Shown in pieces: positions 22,304 to 32,600 of a stretch of 64,000 nt of DNA (the first letter of the stretch is position 1; the number at the start of each line of letters is the position of its first letter). The notes beneath the pieces were generated by a model, which was not told where the DNA came from, ran no database searches, and was given only the letters and a program-made list of their open reading frames with translations. Source of the DNA: Allomyces macrogynus ATCC 38327 (lineage: Eukaryota > Blastocladiomycota > Blastocladiomycetes > Blastocladiales > Blastocladiaceae); contig GG745340.1 in the NCBI GenBank assembly GCA_000151295.1, positions 205,690-269,689 on the forward strand, read 5' to 3'. The position numbers and the translations under genes were made by a program.

Positions 22304-23280
22304 ATGAACGTTGCTTCCTCGTCAACACGAACCACGTCTCGCACGCGCTCGACGCGGCGATCCATGGCCAGCTTTTGGGCCATGCTCGCGGTCGGCGTGC
22401 TCGCAACCGTCGTCGCGCTCCTCGCTCAAGCGCCCGCACCCGTCGATGCCGGCTCATTCAAGTTTCAAGCCCTGCCGTGCTCGTCAAGTTCAACCTGTAA
22501 TCCCAGTTACGGCGAGTTTTGCGACAAGTCGCGCGGCGCCGGCGTGTGCGCGCTGTCGACATGCAGCATTCAGTCGTCGAAATACGCGTGCTCCCGCTAC
22601 GTACGTCGCTGTCTGTGTTCCTCGACCGTGGCGCCCGCGCCGTTGGGACCGACGACCTGACACAACGACGGCTCTCTTGTTACAGAATGAAACCACCTAC
22701 TGCGACGGCAGCGGCATGTGCGTCGCGCAACTCGCCGAGGGCGCCAGCTGCCCGTCGAATCTGCAAATCAACGACAACCTGCCGTGCCAAGTGGGCCTCA
22801 TCTGCGACCCCTACACGAACAAGTGCATGTCCGGGCTCTCCTTCTTCGAAGCGCACAAGGGCCTCTATTGGTCTCGGCATCGGCGGCATCCTGATCGTCC
22901 TCGCCATTACCTGGTGCCTGTGCTGCTGCTGCGGATGCTGCGGCGGGTGCTGTGGCGGGTGCTGCCGCAACGCGCGGTACCGCCGCGGCGAGTGCAAGGA
23001 GTGCGACTCGGTCCCTCCCGCCGCGCCGGCCGTGCCGGCACCGATGGCTGCACCGGCGTCGTCGGTCGCGTACCCGCAGCCGCCGCCCCCGCCGTACCCG
23101 CAGCCCGCGCAAAACGCGTACCCGACGCCGGCACCGATGCCGAGTGGTCCGGCGTGCCCGCCGGTATCGAGTGGGCCCGCCTACCCGCCGATGCAGGATG
23201 TCGCGGGGTCGTCGTCAAACCCGTACGCGGGCGCCGCGTCCGCGCCGCTTTACCCGCCGGTCGACGGCAAGAAGAATTAG
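22304..23280 (+). CDS. Cysteine-rich single-pass membrane protein, paralogue B (frameshifted)
   Basis: Same layout as A and C: exon 1 22304-22600, intron 22601-22685, exon 2 from 22686. The leader hydrophobic segment, cysteine frame, RY/NETTYC junction and N-E-T sequon are all present. At about 22866, after HKGL, the reading frame moves by one: the ectodomain is in one frame, while the transmembrane segment, the CCCCGCCGGCCGGCC cluster and the PPPPYPQP tail lie in the next. Comparison with A and C shows two bases fewer (or one extra) at this point. Both halves are otherwise intact and end at TAG 23278-23280, so an assembly error or a very recent mutation is likelier than an old pseudogene. 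The tail has repeated YPxP units and ends in a Lys-Lys-Asn. Confidence 0.7.
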
Positions 23281-24091
23281 GGGGAGTGATGGCGCGAGAG
23301 GAGAGTAAGGGCTTGCCGCTGTTTTGTTTGCTCCGCGGCACGTGTAAATATACCGAAGCTTAGTTTTGCTTGATATGAATCAACGTTACGACACTGCCTG
23401 TGTTGTTGACAGACTGGAGCGAGGTTGAACTGAATCCGCAGCATCGTCATTTCTGTCAATCACTAGCGTTCCTGCCGCTCACAGAGTGGAGAAGGTCGCC
23501 GCCAACCAAAATACTCTATATACTCTCGAAACAGAATCCCTGCACCCTGGGAGGCGATGCGGCACGCGGGATCCAGGTCGAGTTGGGTCGCGTCGGCACC
23601 ATACTCGCACAGTGCGACAGGTGTATCATATCCCAGAAATTGATTCAGAGGCTGATCACAGTGCAGAAGAAATGGGCGCTCCTCGCTTGCCGCGCGCCGC
23701 TCTTGTTGCTGCCAACTGTGCGAACCCATCATGGCGCCAAACTCGACGAAGCGCGCAACGCGCACTGGATGCATGGACCCTGGCACCGAATCGTGGACCT
23801 GATGCCTGCTCGAGCTTCGCGAAACTGAGGAGCACATACGGAGCGCGGAGCGCAAAGCGTGCCAAGGGATTGCGCCCAGGCACTTCTGATCGACTTGCCC
23901 CCATAGTTCGGTAGCGCGGCGTCGGATCATGCCTCCCCAAGTCCCAACGCTCTCGAACACTGCGCACCGCGTCTTTGCGGCGCGCAGAATTCTCTTGGCG
24001 GGAGAACGCGTTGACGGAGGTTCCGGGTCGCTTCGCTGGCGCCCCCACACGTCAAGAAAAAGCATCCGCGCCGGCTCATCTGCCGCGGAGA
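23281..24091. other. Intergenic B-C
   Basis: About 0.8 kb. GTAAATATACC follows gene B. The right part (about 23930-24100) resembles the B upstream region, consistent with duplication of gene plus promoter. No further gene. Confidence 0.4.
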
Positions 24092-24098
24092 CATAAAT
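24092..24098 (+). promoter_or_regulatory. TATA-like element of cysteine-rich gene C
   Basis: CATAAAT, about 107 bases before the ATG, embedded in sequence shared with the gene B promoter. Confidence 0.4.
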
Positions 24099-24204
24099 CG
24101 GCCAGTGCCCCGAACCAGCAGCACCATACCAAGTCAAACAAATTGCCACGGCCCATACCATCGTTCTAGCCATACTCCATCGACATACCCAACCCATCAA
24201 CATC

Positions 24205-25201
24205 ATGGACACCATCGTCTCGGCTCCAGTTGCACGGCCCAAGACGCACACGCGCACACGCACGACGCGACGATCTATGGCCAGTATTTGGGCCATGCTC
24301 GTGATTGGCATGCTCGCTACCATCGTCGCTCTGCTCGCTCAGGCACCCGCGCCCGTCCATGCCGGGTCCCACAAATTCCAAGCTCTCTCATGCTCGTCGT
24401 CAAGCAGTTGTAACCCCAAGTACTTGGAGTTCTGCGACAAGTCGCGCGGCGAAGGCGTGTGCGCGCTGTCGCAGTGCAGTATCGAGTCCTCTGATTTATC
24501 GTGCAGGCGCTATGTACGTTGTGATTCGATCGACCGTATTTACTGCGCTATCTTTGCAACTATTGGAGCTGACAATGCTTCACATTCTTCCGCCATCCGT
24601 TCAGAACGAAACCACGTACTGCGACACCAACTTGTCGTGCGTGCAGCGGTTACCCGAGGGCTCCAGCTGCCCGATCAACCTGCAAAGCGACAACAACTGG
24701 CCGTGCCAAGTTGGCTTGTTCTGCGACCCTTACACGAAGAAGTGCATTACGCCGCTCACCTTTTTCGAGGCACACGAAGGGCTCGTGATCGGCGTCGGCT
24801 TTTGCGCGCTCTTGCTCATCACGCTCATCACCATTTGGGTGAGTTGCTGCTGCTGCGGGTGCTGCCGCGGATGCTGCCGCGACTCGCAGGGCCGCAACAC
24901 GTGCTGTCTCGACTCGAAGGGCCGCAACGCGTGCTGCGCCGATGGATGCTGCAACGAGCGGTACGTCCGCGGCGAGGTCAAGGAAAACGAGTCGGTCCCG
25001 CCCGCTGCTGCTGCGGACGCGGCCGTCGCGTACCCGCAGCCGCCGTTGTCGCCGCCGCCGTACACGCAACCCGCGTCTGCGTCCGCCAAGGAGGCTGGCT
25101 TGCCAACATCGGATATGGCCGCGTCGTCGTCGAGTCCGTCTGCAGGTGGTGGCGTCACCGCGCCGCTGTACATGCCCGCCGACAGTAAGAAGCCCCTGTG
25201 A
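24205..25201 (+). CDS. Cysteine-rich single-pass membrane protein, paralogue C
   Basis: Two exons, 24205-24513 and 24605-25201, 301 residues. An Arg/Thr-rich N-terminus is followed by the hydrophobic IWAMLVIGMLATIVALLAQA and then the family ectodomain: EFCDKSRGEGVCAL, RRY, NETTYC, SSCPINL, PCQVGLFCDPYTKKC. The membrane segment ends in an expanded cysteine cluster that contains an internal repeat of the form CC-x-DS(Q/K)GRN-x-CC (24880-24940), the longest of the four. The tail is Pro-rich with PPPYTQP (PPxY) and Ser-rich stretches. It is most similar to B in leader and promoter, suggesting that the B-C duplication is the youngest. The single intron is at the same site as in A, B and D. Confidence 0.8.
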
Positions 25202-25834
25202 ACGAGGGCGAGAGAGGACGGGAGCTGGGGGCTTGTCAATGTTATGTTTTCACGGAGGCAAGTGGAAATATATATCATGCGATTCTGCAACGCTTCCGAT
25301 GACTGACTGCAGCATCGCGGAAACACTACATGCTCAAGGCAATTATTTGATTCGTTTCGTTGACTGGGCCATGGTACCATTATTATGATACCAAAATTGA
25401 TCGTGAGACTGATTGACAGTACTCGAGGCTAAAACGCGTTCCGCCACTTGGCCGACAAAAAAGAGTGCCTCAACCTTGCTTTCACATGGTGGAGAAGCTT
25501 GCCATTCAATGCTTGATCATAGATTTGCAAATCTGAAGGGCTGAGCGCCAGGACTGCAAACGGGAAGAAGCAAGGCTCCGGATTGCCCTCGGGCTCCTGA
25601 GCGGTCTGGTGCTGGGAGAGGCGTTTGACGCGTCCACGACGCTCCCAATTTCAGTTTTTCGGCGCCTGATGGAAACGGACGGTCATGCACGGTACATTCA
25701 GCGTCGGCTCGCCATCGGCAGTAAGCCGATGATCCTTGGTCCGCGCCAGCGGCTCATCAGACTTTTGGCCTGCACGGCGACGCGGTCCACGTCTCCTCTC
25801 GCCCATCGTAAACAACGTTTCTACGAGACTCAAG
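25202..25834. other. Intergenic C-D
   Basis: GGAAATATATATC follows gene C. No TATA-like block or B/C-type promoter repeat is seen before D. Confidence 0.4.
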
Positions 25835-26846
25835 ATGCTATGGCATACTTCCACCGGCGGAAAGCTCCTCGCAGCACTGCGCTCTGTGACCCGCTCGAGC
25901 ACTGGGAGAATGACCCGGGTCGCGCTCATTGGGCTGCTGGTCTACGCGTCAATCGTGCGCACTGCATCTGTGCAGCTCCAGTCACTGCCATGCACGTCTT
26001 CGGCCAACTGCAACTCGAACGCCAACGAGTTTTGCGACCTGTCGCGGGGCACAGGCATGTGCGCACTCGCCGTGTGCAGCATCACGTTGCCCAACTTCTC
26101 GTGCGCACGATATGTACGGGCGCGTTCCTGCCTCGATGGTGGACATGATCAAAACGCGCGCGTCCAAACTGACCCATCCTCAAATCATCCAGAACGAAAC
26201 CACTTACTGTACCGCCAACGCGACCTGCGTCACGCAACTGCCGGAGCGCGCCGCGTGCCCGTTGAACCTGCAAGTTGGTGACAACCGGCCGTGCCAGGTC
26301 GGGCTCGAGTGCGACTCGTATTCTAAGAACTGTATTGCCCCGCTCACGTTCATCGAGTCGCCCTTGGGATTCGCGCTCATGACCGTGCTTGTAATCACGG
26401 TGCTTATGGTTGCTGTGGTTTGGTGGATGTGTTGCTGCTGTGGGTGTGGTGAACGGTGCTGCCCAGCGTGCTGCGCGCCGTGCTGTCGGACAAGAAGACG
26501 GTGCTGTCGCCGCAAGGAGCGGTACCGTCAGGGCGTGCGCGGCGAGCATGGCGAGGTGGAGAGCACCGCCGTGACGACAGTCACGTCGTCGGCACCTGCA
26601 CCTGCACCAGCGCCGATACTTTCCGAGCCGGCGATCGCCGAGCAGCTCATGCCGCCTCCACCACCATACTCGCCAGCGTTGCCGACGAAACCGCCACCGA
26701 TTAGCGTGCCCATGTACCCGCCCGTGTCCGCTGATGGGGCCGGGTCGTCGTCGAACCCGTACGCAATCGCATCGGCGCCAAGTGTTGTGGTACCAGAGCC
26801 GCTGTACTTGCCGACGTCTCCAACGGAGGGGGCAACGCGCGCTTGA
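25835..26846 (+). CDS. Cysteine-rich single-pass membrane protein, paralogue D
   Basis: Two exons, 25835-26113 and 26193-26846, 310 residues. It is the most diverged copy: the leader is different (RVALIGLLVYASIVRTASV), but the ectodomain keeps EFCDLSRGTGMCAL, CARY, NETTYC, ACPLNLQ and PCQVGLECD. The membrane segment (LMTVLVITVLMVAVVWWM) is followed by CCCCGCGERCCPACCAPCC and an Arg-rich stretch, then a Pro-rich tail with PPPPYSP (PPxY). ATG 25835 is the first in frame that leaves a plausible leader; a longer upstream frame lacks an ATG. Same strand and same intron position as A to C. Confidence 0.78.
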
Positions 26847-27094
26847 TGCAACCAACCGCTCGCTGCGTGCTTGTTCTCGCTCACGTTCAACGACAGTTCC
26901 GATAGGGACATGGCCACTCGAGCACCAAGATTCTATGAATAAAATCCATAGAACAGACTACGAGGCACCGCGAATGAAAGAAACATGTGCAAAAGCGCCG
27001 ACCCGTCGGCTCAAACCAACACAAAACCACCTCCCAAACGACATGTCAAACGCGCGCGATCAAACGCGCGCACGGCAACGACAGCCGTCGCACC
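26847..27094. other. Convergent intergenic region
   Basis: Short A-rich spacer between the ends of gene D (+) and the prolyl-tRNA synthetase (-). Nothing else visible. Confidence 0.4.
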
Positions 27095-29019
27095 TTAGTA
27101 CGAGCGGCCAAACAGACCGTAGGCGACCGCCTTGCGGCCGCACCCTTGGAAGCACATCTTGCCCTCCTTGATCTCGCGCGGCTGATTGAACGGGATGCAC
27201 AGCGACTTGGCGCCCATCGACGGGGCCTTGTCGTCGGCGGGCTCACCCGTCTCCTCGACCTTGGCGCGCGCCGACCGATCCTTGATCTGGTCCTCGCACG
27301 CCGGCTCCGTGCACCACGGAGCCATGACCAAGTTCTTGGCGTCGAGCCAGCCGCCGTGAACCCAGCGCCCTCGTTCCAGTCTTCGATCACCTTGAGGTGC
27401 TCGTCGCGCTCCTTGGTGGCCTTGGCGAGCATATCGGCCTGAATCGACTCGAGCAGCGTGTTGACGGCGGCGCCGAGGTTCTCCATGGGCAGCGGGTTCT
27501 TGGCGCCCGAGTCGCGGCGCACGGTCAGGACCTGGTTCTTGGCCATATCCTTGGGCCCGACCTCGATACGCAAGGGCACGCCGCGCATCTCCCAGTGGTT
27601 GAACTTGTAACCCGGCGAGTAGTTGTCACGCGTGTCGGCCTTGGCGCGAATCCCGGCCTTCTTGAGCGTCGCCACGACCTGGTTCGTGTACGCGGCAATC
27701 GCGTCACGCTGCTCCTGCGTCGTCTTGACCGTGATCCCGCACGGCACGACGACCACCTGCTGCGCGGCGACGCGCGGCGGCAGGACCAGACCCTTATTAT
27801 CGCCGTGCACCATGACCATGACGCCGATCGTGCGCGTCGTGAGACCCCACGAGTTTTGCCAGACGTGCTGCGCCTCCTTGTTAGCGCCCTCGACGACAAT
27901 GTTGAACATTTTCGCGAAATTCTGGCCGAGGCAGTGCGACGTCGCGCCCTGGATCCCGCGGCCCGTCACGGGAACAAACGCTTCGACCGTCGTCGTGTAC
28001 AACCCACCGGCAAACTTTTCCTTTTCCGACTTGCGGCCCGGGATCACGGGCACGGCGAGCAGGTCCTCGTAGACGCGGCGGTAGTAACCCAAAATCTCGA
28101 GCACTTCAGCGTCGGCCTCGGGCTGCGTCAGGAACGCCGTGTGGCCCTCCTGCCAGAGGAACTCACGCGTGCGCAGGAACGGCTGCGGGTGCTTGAACTC
28201 CCACCGCACGACGTTGCACCACTGGTTGAGCCGCAGCGGCAGGTCGCGGTGCGACTGAATCCACTTGGCGTAGGCCGGGTACATGACCGTCTCGGACGTC
28301 GGGCGAATCGCAATCGGTTCAGCCAGGTCCGACGACCCGGCCTTGGTCACCCAGGCAACTTCCGGCGCAAATCCTTCGACGTGGTCCTTTTCGCGCTCGA
28401 GCGCCTTGCCCGAGACGAACATCGGGAAGTAGCAGTTCTCGACGCCCGATTCGCGGATCAGACCGTCAAAGAACCCCTGGATCTCCTGCCAGATGCCGTA
28501 GGCCCACGGGCGCAGAATGTAGCAGCCCGACACGTCGTAGTAGTCGAGCATCTCGGACCGCGTCAGGACCTGCTGGTACCACCGCGGCGTGTCGTCCTCC
28601 TTCTTGGCCTCGATGCCGATCTGCACGCCCTTGTCGCCGTCGGCGGCGGCCGCGGCAGCAGGGGCAGCAGCCTTCTTGGCGGGAGCAGCGGCAGCTGCAT
28701 CCTTGTTGGCCTTCTTGTCCTTCTTGGCGTCCTTGGCCGCCTTCTTGGCCGCCTTCTTGGCCTCCTTTTCGGCGTCCTTGGCCGCATCGGCCGGGGCAGC
28801 AGCAGCCTTCGGGGCGGCAGCCGGGGCGGGCGCGGCAGGAGCGGCGGGCGCGGCCTTGGCCGGCGAGGCCGCTAGAAGGGCGGGAAAACAGGAAAACAAG
28901 GATTCGAGGTGAGGTCCAATCCGGACGGGGCGGCGAGCGAGTAACCGTCGGACGCGTTACGCCACACGGTGCACGGGCACCGACGCGTGCATACTCTTGT
29001 TCTTGGCGGCGTTGGTCAT
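27095..29019 (-). CDS. Cytosolic prolyl-tRNA synthetase (frameshift near 3' end)
   Basis: Exon 1 29019-28995 (MTNAAKNK), 123-base intron, exon 2 from 28871. A Lys/Ala-rich N-terminal extension of about 80 residues precedes the eukaryotic/archaeal-type ProRS catalytic core: [37 protein letters not shown], the motif 2 segment [35 protein letters not shown] and motif 3-like [12 protein letters not shown]. The anticodon-binding domain follows ([20 protein letters not shown] region). The C-terminal zinc-binding domain is in another frame: [30 protein letters not shown] [13 protein letters not shown] and final GRSY, ending at TAA 27095. The frame changes at about 27365, within [13 protein letters not shown] 56-base intron could repair it arithmetically but would remove conserved residues, so a one-base omission is favoured. 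A standalone enzyme, not fused to GluRS as in animals. Confidence 0.93.
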
Positions 29020-29680
29020 GGTGTCGGCGTCCAGGTCGGCGTCGGCGAGGTGGTCGGCGGCGTCGTTGGGGGAGAACGCGCCTGATAACGGTCGCGCAGT
29101 CGGCAAAGTGGCAACGACGCGGCAGTGATGCGTGGTGACGGGCGGCGTGACCCAACGTGCCCGCGTACTCACGGCTGCTGCTGTTGAGGAGTGAGCAGCG
29201 TTCGACCGCGTCGACCCGCAACTTGATTGACGCACCGCGACTGCCTGCACTGCCGCGAGCGGGGCCAGGAGCGCATGCGGCCGCGGCAGGCGCGGCGCGG
29301 TGGTGGGCGGCAGGCGCGCGAGCCAGGCGGGCGAGGGCATCGTGGAGCAGATCGGCGGAGCGGTGGCCGCCAAGCAGCGCCAACGCACAACAAACACACA
29401 CTGGAATAGGCATGCGAGTGCTATTCTGCAGGCATAGGACGCTTGGGAAAGACGCGTTGGTCCCTGCCACCTCAGCGTCAGGCCGGCCACCCCCGCGTTC
29501 TCTTTGCTGATCCTTCCACGACCACGACCACGTCCACGACCACGGCGACAAGATCAAGTCCGATTACTGAAGCGCGATCCAACTTGCTGCACCCGACGCG
29601 TGCGTGCGCACCGGCTCCCGCGCGCTGCCCGAACAGCGTGCCCTTCAACTGTGGACCATCGCGCCCAGCTCGACCCAGCA
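29020..29680. other. Divergent promoter, ProRS / VPS8
   Basis: About 660 bases between two divergent starts. Short ACCACG repeats occur at 29517-29550. No gene supported. Confidence 0.4.
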
Positions 29681-32600
29681 ATGGCCACCCCACACCAGCC
29701 CGCACCACGCCGTCCCTCCGCACCGACGATGCCCGCGCTCGCCGCTCTCTCTGAAGCGCCGCGCGCCGCGTCCCCGACGGCCTCGCTCGTGCGGTTCGCA
29801 CGGCACGCACAGCGCGACAGCCACTCGTCGCTCGCGCGCACCTCACACATCGCCTCGCGCAGCCCGTCACCCGCCGCATCCTTGGCATCGTCGCGCGTCT
29901 CGGCCTCTGCATCGGCAGGACGGCAGCCGTCGCTGTTCGTAGCAGCACCGCGCCGGTCGTTCGAGGACCGCTCCGCATCCCCACCATCGCCACCACCCGC
30001 TGCAGCTTCCGCGACGCCGGTGCCCGCCGACCCGCTCGCGGCACGCGCGGCGGATCTGTTGGCTGCGTGGCGGCAGCGAAGGCTGCTGGATGACGACTGG
30101 CTACCGCTCATTGACGATCCTGGCGCGCTCGTAGCGCGTGCACGCGACTTGGATGCGCTGATTGTGCAGGTGCGCGATGTGCTGCAGGACCTCGATCTGC
30201 GCGAACCCGTGGCCGCATTTGACGGCGCCAAGAAACGGTGGTCGGTGCTGTCGGCAACTGGCGCGGGTGTGCCCGGTCGGCCCGCAGAGCTTCGCGCCAA
30301 GCTAATGGGCGCGCTGCTCGACATGGAAGTGGATGTCGCCACATGTCACCAGCTCGTGCAGAGTGCGTGCGCTTCCGTGTTGCGCTCTCGTTGGTGTGAT
30401 CGGGCACGCTGACCGTTTGCGGTCACTAGATGATCCCAACGAGCTGCTGCAAGAGATCCTCGACGAGCACGACGAACCCAACGGCACGGCCACCGGACTC
30501 GCACCAGCACCACCACCCGACAACGACGAAGCCGCCCTATCACCAGCCGACGCGCCCGCCGAGTCGAGCGACGTGGACGAACCCGTCGTTGTCCCCGCAC
30601 ACCACAAGACGCTGAGCACTGAGCCATTACTCTGGCACGAGCTGTCGCTGCTCAACGAAGTCTACCGCGCGCGCGACCTCGGCGTGCCCACGTGCCTATG
30701 CGCTGCGGGCGACTTGCTCGTACTCGGCACGACGCGCGGTCTGGTTGGTGTGTTTACGAGACACCAGCAGCTGCGGCATGTGCTCGGGTGGATCAAGCCG
30801 GCAGGTACGTCGTCCACCCCTCCCGATAACCGGATGAAGGAGACTCACCCCCGGGTGGCAGGACCCGACCAGCTGCAGCCTGTCACGGCCATCGACGTCT
30901 CGCAGTCGGGCCAGTTCCTGGTCGTCGGCCACGCCAACGCGCTCATTTGCATTTGGAGCCTCGACCAGGGCACGCTCGTCAAAAAGATTCGACCAGTTCC
31001 GCCACCGCCGGCACGCGATCGGCTCACGGCGCGCGTCGCGCCCAAGGCCAAGCACCACGGGCACCGTCATGGGACCAAGATTTGTCACGTCAAGTTTGTC
31101 GGCAAGAGCAATCGCCGGTTTGTGTCGGCCGATGAGCTGGTGCGTGTGGTGGTTTGGGCCGTGACTGTGGAGATGGAGTACTCACGCGCATTTGGAATGC
31201 CGAAACTAGGGCGTCGCGTTCTATCATGTGCTGTCGAATCAGTTCCTGTCGAGCACGGAAACGCTGCGGCTGTTTGGCAGCTACGACAACCGGCTCAACC
31301 AGTCGCGCTTGACCACCATCTTTGCTGTCGAGACGTTTGATCGGTTTGTCGCTGTGATCACGCCGTTCAAGGTACTGACCGTATGCTCCTCGTCGGTCCA
31401 GCTTGCGCGTTGCCCTGATGCGTTCTGTTCCCGCAGATGGTCATCCTCGACACTCAGCCCACGATCCGAACCGTCTACCGACGGCTGCGCATTGACACGG
31501 ACGCGCCGGAAATCGGCCAAGCCGCCGTATCAGGTTGCATCGAGGTTTTGCCCGGCGCGACAGCACTCGTCTTCTCATGGTCGTCGTGGCTCTGCGTGCT
31601 CAACCTGGACATTGACACCGAGACGCGCGTCTTAACAGCACGCGTCGAGCACGAGAGCGACGTGCCCGCGCCCGTGTTTGCCATCAAGTCCTTTTTGGGG
31701 GTTCGTCATACCTTCCACTGTCATGGCGACGCTGAACATGCCGTGCGACTGAACGCTGATTCAAGTCGCTCCACCGGGTAGGCATCATACCTGATTTTGC
31801 TCACCGACCAGCAAACCGCGGCCTTCTACTCGCTCAGCGAGCATCGCATCATCGAGTCGGCGCACGTCACACCGATCGTCGGCCGCGACGACATTCTCGC
31901 CGTCTCGCAAAACCTCGGCGACCGCGGCGAAATCAGCTACGCGCAGGCGCTGGCCGTACCCGCTAGCGACGACGACCAAGTTTACGCACTCGGGCCCGTC
32001 GGTGTCCTCCGTGGCGACCTGGTCCCGCCCGAAGAACGGCTGCTCGCCTACGCGCGGCTCGGCATGACCGCGACCGCCATCCACTTTGCGCTCAACCTGT
32101 ACCACGGCGGCGCCGCAAGGAGTTATGTCAGCGACCCGACGGTTGCGGCCGTGACGATCGACCCGGACCACGCGCGCGACTTGGCGTACTGCGCGAGCTT
32201 GCAGTGCGTGCGCAGCACGCAGGACGCCGACGCGGATATTCCGCAGCTCATGCACCTCCTGCTCGCGCTCGGCGGGGACGCGTTTCTCGCGGGCCAGTTC
32301 ATGGACACTGTCCTGGAATGCGGTGCCGCAGACGTGTTTTTCCGACACGTGCTGGTCCTGCTGCGCACGCGCGAAGTCGCGCGGTCGGCGCTCCCGCCGA
32401 GTTTGGTCGCAGCGATGCTCGCGCACTGGGCGGCGACTGAGCGCGATGACGAGTACGTCGAGACGCTCGAATCGGTCGACCCGACGGCAATCGACGTGGA
32501 CGTGGCGTTCAAGGCGTGCCGCGCGCAGCAACTGCCAAGGGGGCTGCTCTACCTGCACCATGTCCTCGGAGACTTGGATGCGGGACTCGACGATGTGAGC

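Noticed and set aside
27397..28875. Plus-strand open frame of 492 codons
   Set aside because: It lies wholly antisense to prolyl-tRNA synthetase; the Arg/Leu/Gly/Asp composition is the mirror of GC-biased codons.
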